A stretch of DNA of 40,727 nt from Clostridia bacterium (GTDB lineage: Bacteria; Bacillota; Clostridia; UMGS1883): positions 1 through 40,727 of the forward strand of contig JAJQCX010000087.1 in the NCBI GenBank assembly GCA_021202495.1. Direction: 5' to 3'. Made by a program: the position numbers and the translations under genes. This document shows positions 38,110 to 40,727 of the stretch, piece by piece (within the stretch, counting starts at the first letter, position 1; every line of letters starts with the position of its first letter). The notes beneath the pieces were generated by a model. It had not been told where the DNA came from. It worked only from the letters and a program-made list of their open reading frames with translations, and searched no databases.

Positions 38110-39167
38110 CACAATCTTGCGACAACGGCGTCGCCCATTTCCTTCGTTCCGAGCGCGTCCTTTCCGCCCGCAATGTCGCCGGTTCTGAGCCCATCGGAGA
38201 GAGCCTTCTGCACCGCGTTTTCAATGCAGTCCGCCTCGTCCTTCATCGCAAAGGAGTAGCGCAGCATCATCGCAACCGAAAGTATTGTCGCCAAGGGGTT
38301 CGCGATGTTCTTACCCGCAATGTCGGGCGCCGAGCCGTGTACGGGCTCGTACATTCCGAACGTCCCCTCGCCCAAAGACGCCGACGGCAGCATACCGATT
38401 GAACCCGTTATTTGGCTTGCCTCATCGGAGAGTATGTCGCCGAAAATGTTTGATGTCGCAATAACGTCAAACTGCAGCGGATTTCTCACAAGCTGCATCG
38501 AAGCGTTGTCAACGTAGAGATAATCAACCTTAACCTCCGGGTATTTCGGCATTATATCACGCGTTACCTCGCGCCACATTCTCGACGTTTCGAGAATGTT
38601 TGCCTTGTCGACTACCGTAACGTGCTTATTTCTCTTCATCGCAATTTCAAACGCCTGAATCAAAAGACGCTCGATTTCCTTCTTTGAATAGCTCTCCGTG
38701 TCATACGCCGAGTTTCCGTCCTCGCTTCTTCCGCTCTCGCCAAAGTAAATGCCGCCCGTCAGCTCGCGCACAATCATAATGTCTATTCCGTCGCCCGTTA
38801 TCTCGCTCTTGAGCGGGCAAGCCGACGCAAGCTCCTTATACATTACCGCCGGACGCAAATTCGCATACAAGCCCAATCCTCCGCGCAAGCCCAACAGCGC
38901 CTGTTCGGGGCGAATGCCCGGGATATTGTCCCACTTGGGACCGCCGACCGCGCCCAAAAGCACGCTGTCAGCCTGCTTTGCCTTTTCAAGCGTCTCTTCG
39001 GGGAGCGGCTTTCCCGTCGCGTCAATCGCGCAGCCGCCCGCCAAAAGATATTCATAGCTGAACGTGTGACCGAACTTTTCGCCCACAGCGTCAAGCACCT
39101 TTATCGCTTCTTTTACAACCTCAACCCCGATTCCGTCTCCGGGAATAACGGCAATTTTCTTGTTCAT
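38109..39167 (-). CDS. leuB: 3-isopropylmalate dehydrogenase
   Basis: A 352-residue NAD-dependent enzyme oxidising 3-isopropylmalate in leucine synthesis. Motifs: IPGDGIG near residue 8-14, LLGAVGGPKWD, LRGGLGLYANLRPA, RELTGGIYFG, a catalytic Lys in VDKANIL, and the metal-binding GDILSDEASQITGS, with EPVHGSAPDIAGKN near the end. It follows leuD by 24 nt and overlaps yqeG by 1 nt. With leuC and leuD it gives the isopropylmalate branch; leuA lies outside the window, if present. Confidence 0.97.
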   Translation of the reverse strand: MNKKIAVIPGDGIGVEVVKEAIKVLDAVGEKFGHTFSYEYLLAGGCAIDATGKPLPEETLEKAKQADSVLLGAVGGPKWDNIPGIRPEQALLGLRGGLGLYANLRPAVMYKELASACPLKSEITGDGIDIMIVRELTGGIYFGESGRSEDGNSAYDTESYSKKEIERLLIQAFEIAMKRNKHVTVVDKANILETSRMWREVTRDIMPKYPEVKVDYLYVDNASMQLVRNPLQFDVIATSNIFGDILSDEASQITGSIGMLPSASLGEGTFGMYEPVHGSAPDIAGKNIANPLATILSVAMMLRYSFAMKDEADCIENAVQKALSDGLRTGDIAGGKDALGTKEMGDAVVARL

Positions 39168-39191
39168 TTCAAAACAGTCCTTCCGAATATA

Positions 39192-39680
39192 TTAAAGTTT
39201 TTCCTTTGCGTATTTCACAAGTCCGCCCGCCGAGATTATTTCTTGAATGAATTCCGGAAACGGCGTCGTTGTATACTCTTTTCCCTTTGTCACATTCTTT
39301 ATCACGCCCGCCGAAAGGTCGGCTTCAATAATGTCGCCCGCCTCCGCGTCGTCGACGCATTCCGGCGACTCCAAAATCGGAAGTCCGATGTTTATCGAAT
39401 TGCGGTAGAAAATACGCGCGAAGCTCTTTGCTATTATCAGCGAAATGCCGCTCGCCTTTATCGCAATCGGCGCGTGCTCGCGCGACGAGCCGCAGCCGAA
39501 GTTAAAGCCGCCGACCATTATGTCGCCCTCGCTCACCTTTTCGACAAAGCTCGTGTCGATGTCCTCCATGCAGTGCGCCGCAAGCTCCTTTTCAACAGTT
39601 GTATTCAAATATCTCGCCGGTATGATAACATCTGTGTCGATGTTGTCGCCGTATTTAAAAACATTGCCCTTTACATTCAT
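39192..39680 (-). CDS. leuD: 3-isopropylmalate dehydratase small subunit
   Basis: A 162-residue small subunit of isopropylmalate isomerase, which pairs with LeuC. It has GDNIDTDVIIPARYLN near the start, MVGGFNFGCGSSREHAPIAIK for substrate recognition, and SFARIFYRNSINIGLP. Length fits the short, separate-subunit type. It lies 19 nt after leuC. With LeuC damaged in this sequence, LeuD would lack its catalytic partner unless the defect is an assembly fault. Confidence 0.96.
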   Translation of the reverse strand: MNVKGNVFKYGDNIDTDVIIPARYLNTTVEKELAAHCMEDIDTSFVEKVSEGDIMVGGFNFGCGSSREHAPIAIKASGISLIIAKSFARIFYRNSINIGLPILESPECVDDAEAGDIIEADLSAGVIKNVTKGKEYTTTPFPEFIQEIISAGGLVKYAKEKL

Positions 39681-39699
39681 GACCTTTATCCTCCTTCAC

Positions 39700-40727
39700 T
39701 CATTCCGCCGGTGCGGTTATATAGCCTGTCAGCGCGCTCGTTGCCGCAACAAGCGGACTTGCAAGGTAAACCTCACTGTCAACATGACCCATTCTTCCCA
39801 CAAAGTTGCGGTTCGTCGTCGCAATCGCGCGCTCACCGTCAGCCAAAATCCCCATGTGACCGCCCAAGCACGGCCCGCAGGTCGGCGGCGAAACAATGCA
39901 TCCCGCGTCAAGAAATACCGTGAACAGTCCCTCGTCCATCGCCTCGCGGTAAATCTTCGGCGTCGCCGGAATGATGATAACTCTCAAATTCTCCGCAACC
40001 TTTTTCCCGCGCATAACGTCGGCAGCGATTCTCAAATCCGAAAGTCTGCCGTTCGTACATGAGCCTATGACAACCTGGTCAAGCTTAACCTTAAGCTCCT
40101 CCGCCTCCTTCGCGGTCTTACCGTTCGAGGGCAAATGCGGGAACGCAACCATGTAGGGCACGTCCGCCAAATCAATCTTCATAACGCTGTCGTATTCCGC
40201 ATCGGCATCCGGCTCATACGTCTTAAATTCCTGCACTCCGACGCTTTCCATATATTCAACCGTCTTATCGTCCGAAATAAATATTCCGTTCTTCGCGCCG
40301 GCTTCAATCGCCATGTTCGCAACCGTAAATCTTTCATCCATCGAAAGCGCGCCCACGCCGTCGCCGACAAATTCCATCGACTTATAGAGCGCACCGTCAA
40401 CGCCTATTTTGGAAATAATATAAAGTATCAAATCCTTGCCGCTTACGCCCTTCTTGAATTTACCCGTAAGCTCAAACTTGATTGCCGACGGCACCTTCAT
40501 CCACGCCTTTCCCTTCGCCATGCCGATAGCCATGTCCGAGCTGCCGACGCCACATTACAACTAGATCACCGCGCACTAAGTAAAATTATACGAATCCGCG
40601 CCGATTATGGCGTCGCCCGCCTTGACAATGCCTTTCTCCGGCAAAATCGCGTGCTCAACGCCCGCGCAGCCGCCCTCAAAAAACTTCTTTATCCCGTGCT
40701 TTTGTGCAAATTCACGCACTCTCTTAC
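39700..40727 (-). pseudogene. leuC: 3-isopropylmalate dehydratase large subunit, partial, interrupted
   Basis: Large subunit of isopropylmalate isomerase, a [4Fe-4S] aconitase-family enzyme; the gene runs off the window edge at its 5' end. From the edge the frame reads REFAQKHGIKKFFEGGCAGVEH...GDAIIGADS, then a 13-codon block (40590-40552) with three stop codons, then resumes exactly in register at GVGSSDMAIGMAKGKAW and continues to the end. The cluster ligand regions VIGSCTNGR and GCIVSPPTCGPCLGG are intact. The block replaces the conserved active-site stretch DSHTxTYGALGAFSTG with unrelated codons but the same length. Flanks are undamaged, so this is either a very recent inactivation or a sequence error. 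An internal ATG after the block could at most give the C-terminal 277 residues. Confidence 0.85.

Noticed and set aside
39700..40533. leuC as a normal gene starting at 40533
   Set aside because: The frame continues upstream with clear LeuC residues beyond the stops, so this would be a truncated enzyme without its N-terminal active-site part.

Overview
The window reads as a chromosomal segment of a Gram-positive anaerobe of the Clostridia type. The evidence is a divisome cluster ylmE-sepF-ylmH-divIVA-ileS-lspA-rluD followed by pyr genes (the order known from Bacillus subtilis and many Firmicutes), a PyrK/PyrD type 1B dihydroorotate dehydrogenase, strong AGGAGG-type ribosome binding sites, frequent TTG/GTG starts and consensus sigma-A promoters. 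Two secreted BspA-like leucine-rich-repeat proteins fit a gut-type lineage. No rRNA, tRNA, CRISPR array, prophage or complete insertion sequence was seen.

Layout. Positions 1-5,000 hold a possible 23-residue membrane peptide with a sequestered ribosome binding site, mscL, a HAD phosphatase, and a divergent pair of AI-2E-type permease and TetR regulator, then a GtrII-type membrane glycosyltransferase. Positions 5,100-7,900 hold two accessory ATPase genes (AlbA_2/HATPase and AAA/DUF4143), each behind an elaborate repeat-based operator. Positions 8,000-10,400 hold feoA-feoB (ferrous iron uptake) with a hairpin repeat between them. Positions 10,700-14,600 are a patchwork of small accessory genes: an LRR lipoprotein whose good start codon is one base out of frame, a zinc-ribbon membrane protein with one ligand missing, a secreted NPCBM-like protein, two XRE regulators (one like an orphan HipB) and a small helical protein. 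Positions 14,700-19,560 hold a phosphohexomutase, a TatD-linked radical SAM protein, a SEC-C protein and the larger LRR protein.

From the right edge back to about 19,600 there is an unbroken minus-strand run of 21 genes: leuC (damaged), leuD, leuB, yqeG, yhcG, an aroE-aroK fusion, ylmE, sepF, ylmH, divIVA, ileS, lspA, rluD, pyrB-C-F-K-D-E, metG and tatD. Many are joined by 1-13 nt overlaps, which suggests polycistronic transcription and translational coupling. The run combines leucine and shikimate synthesis, cell division, two tRNA synthetases and pyrimidine synthesis.

The least explained material lies between genes: a family of short perfect hairpins with 3-nt loops; a 64-bp two-hairpin element present twice, with two compensatory base-pair changes; a run of six hairpins in the pyr leader where pyrR/pyrP would be expected; a 177-bp fold-back element that supplies the stop codon of yqeG; and a 39-bp block in leuC that destroys its active-site motif without changing length. 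I did not find a convincing new multi-gene defence or biosynthetic system. The best candidates for something undescribed are the repeat elements, the operators of the two accessory ATPases and the structured small-peptide locus at the left edge.
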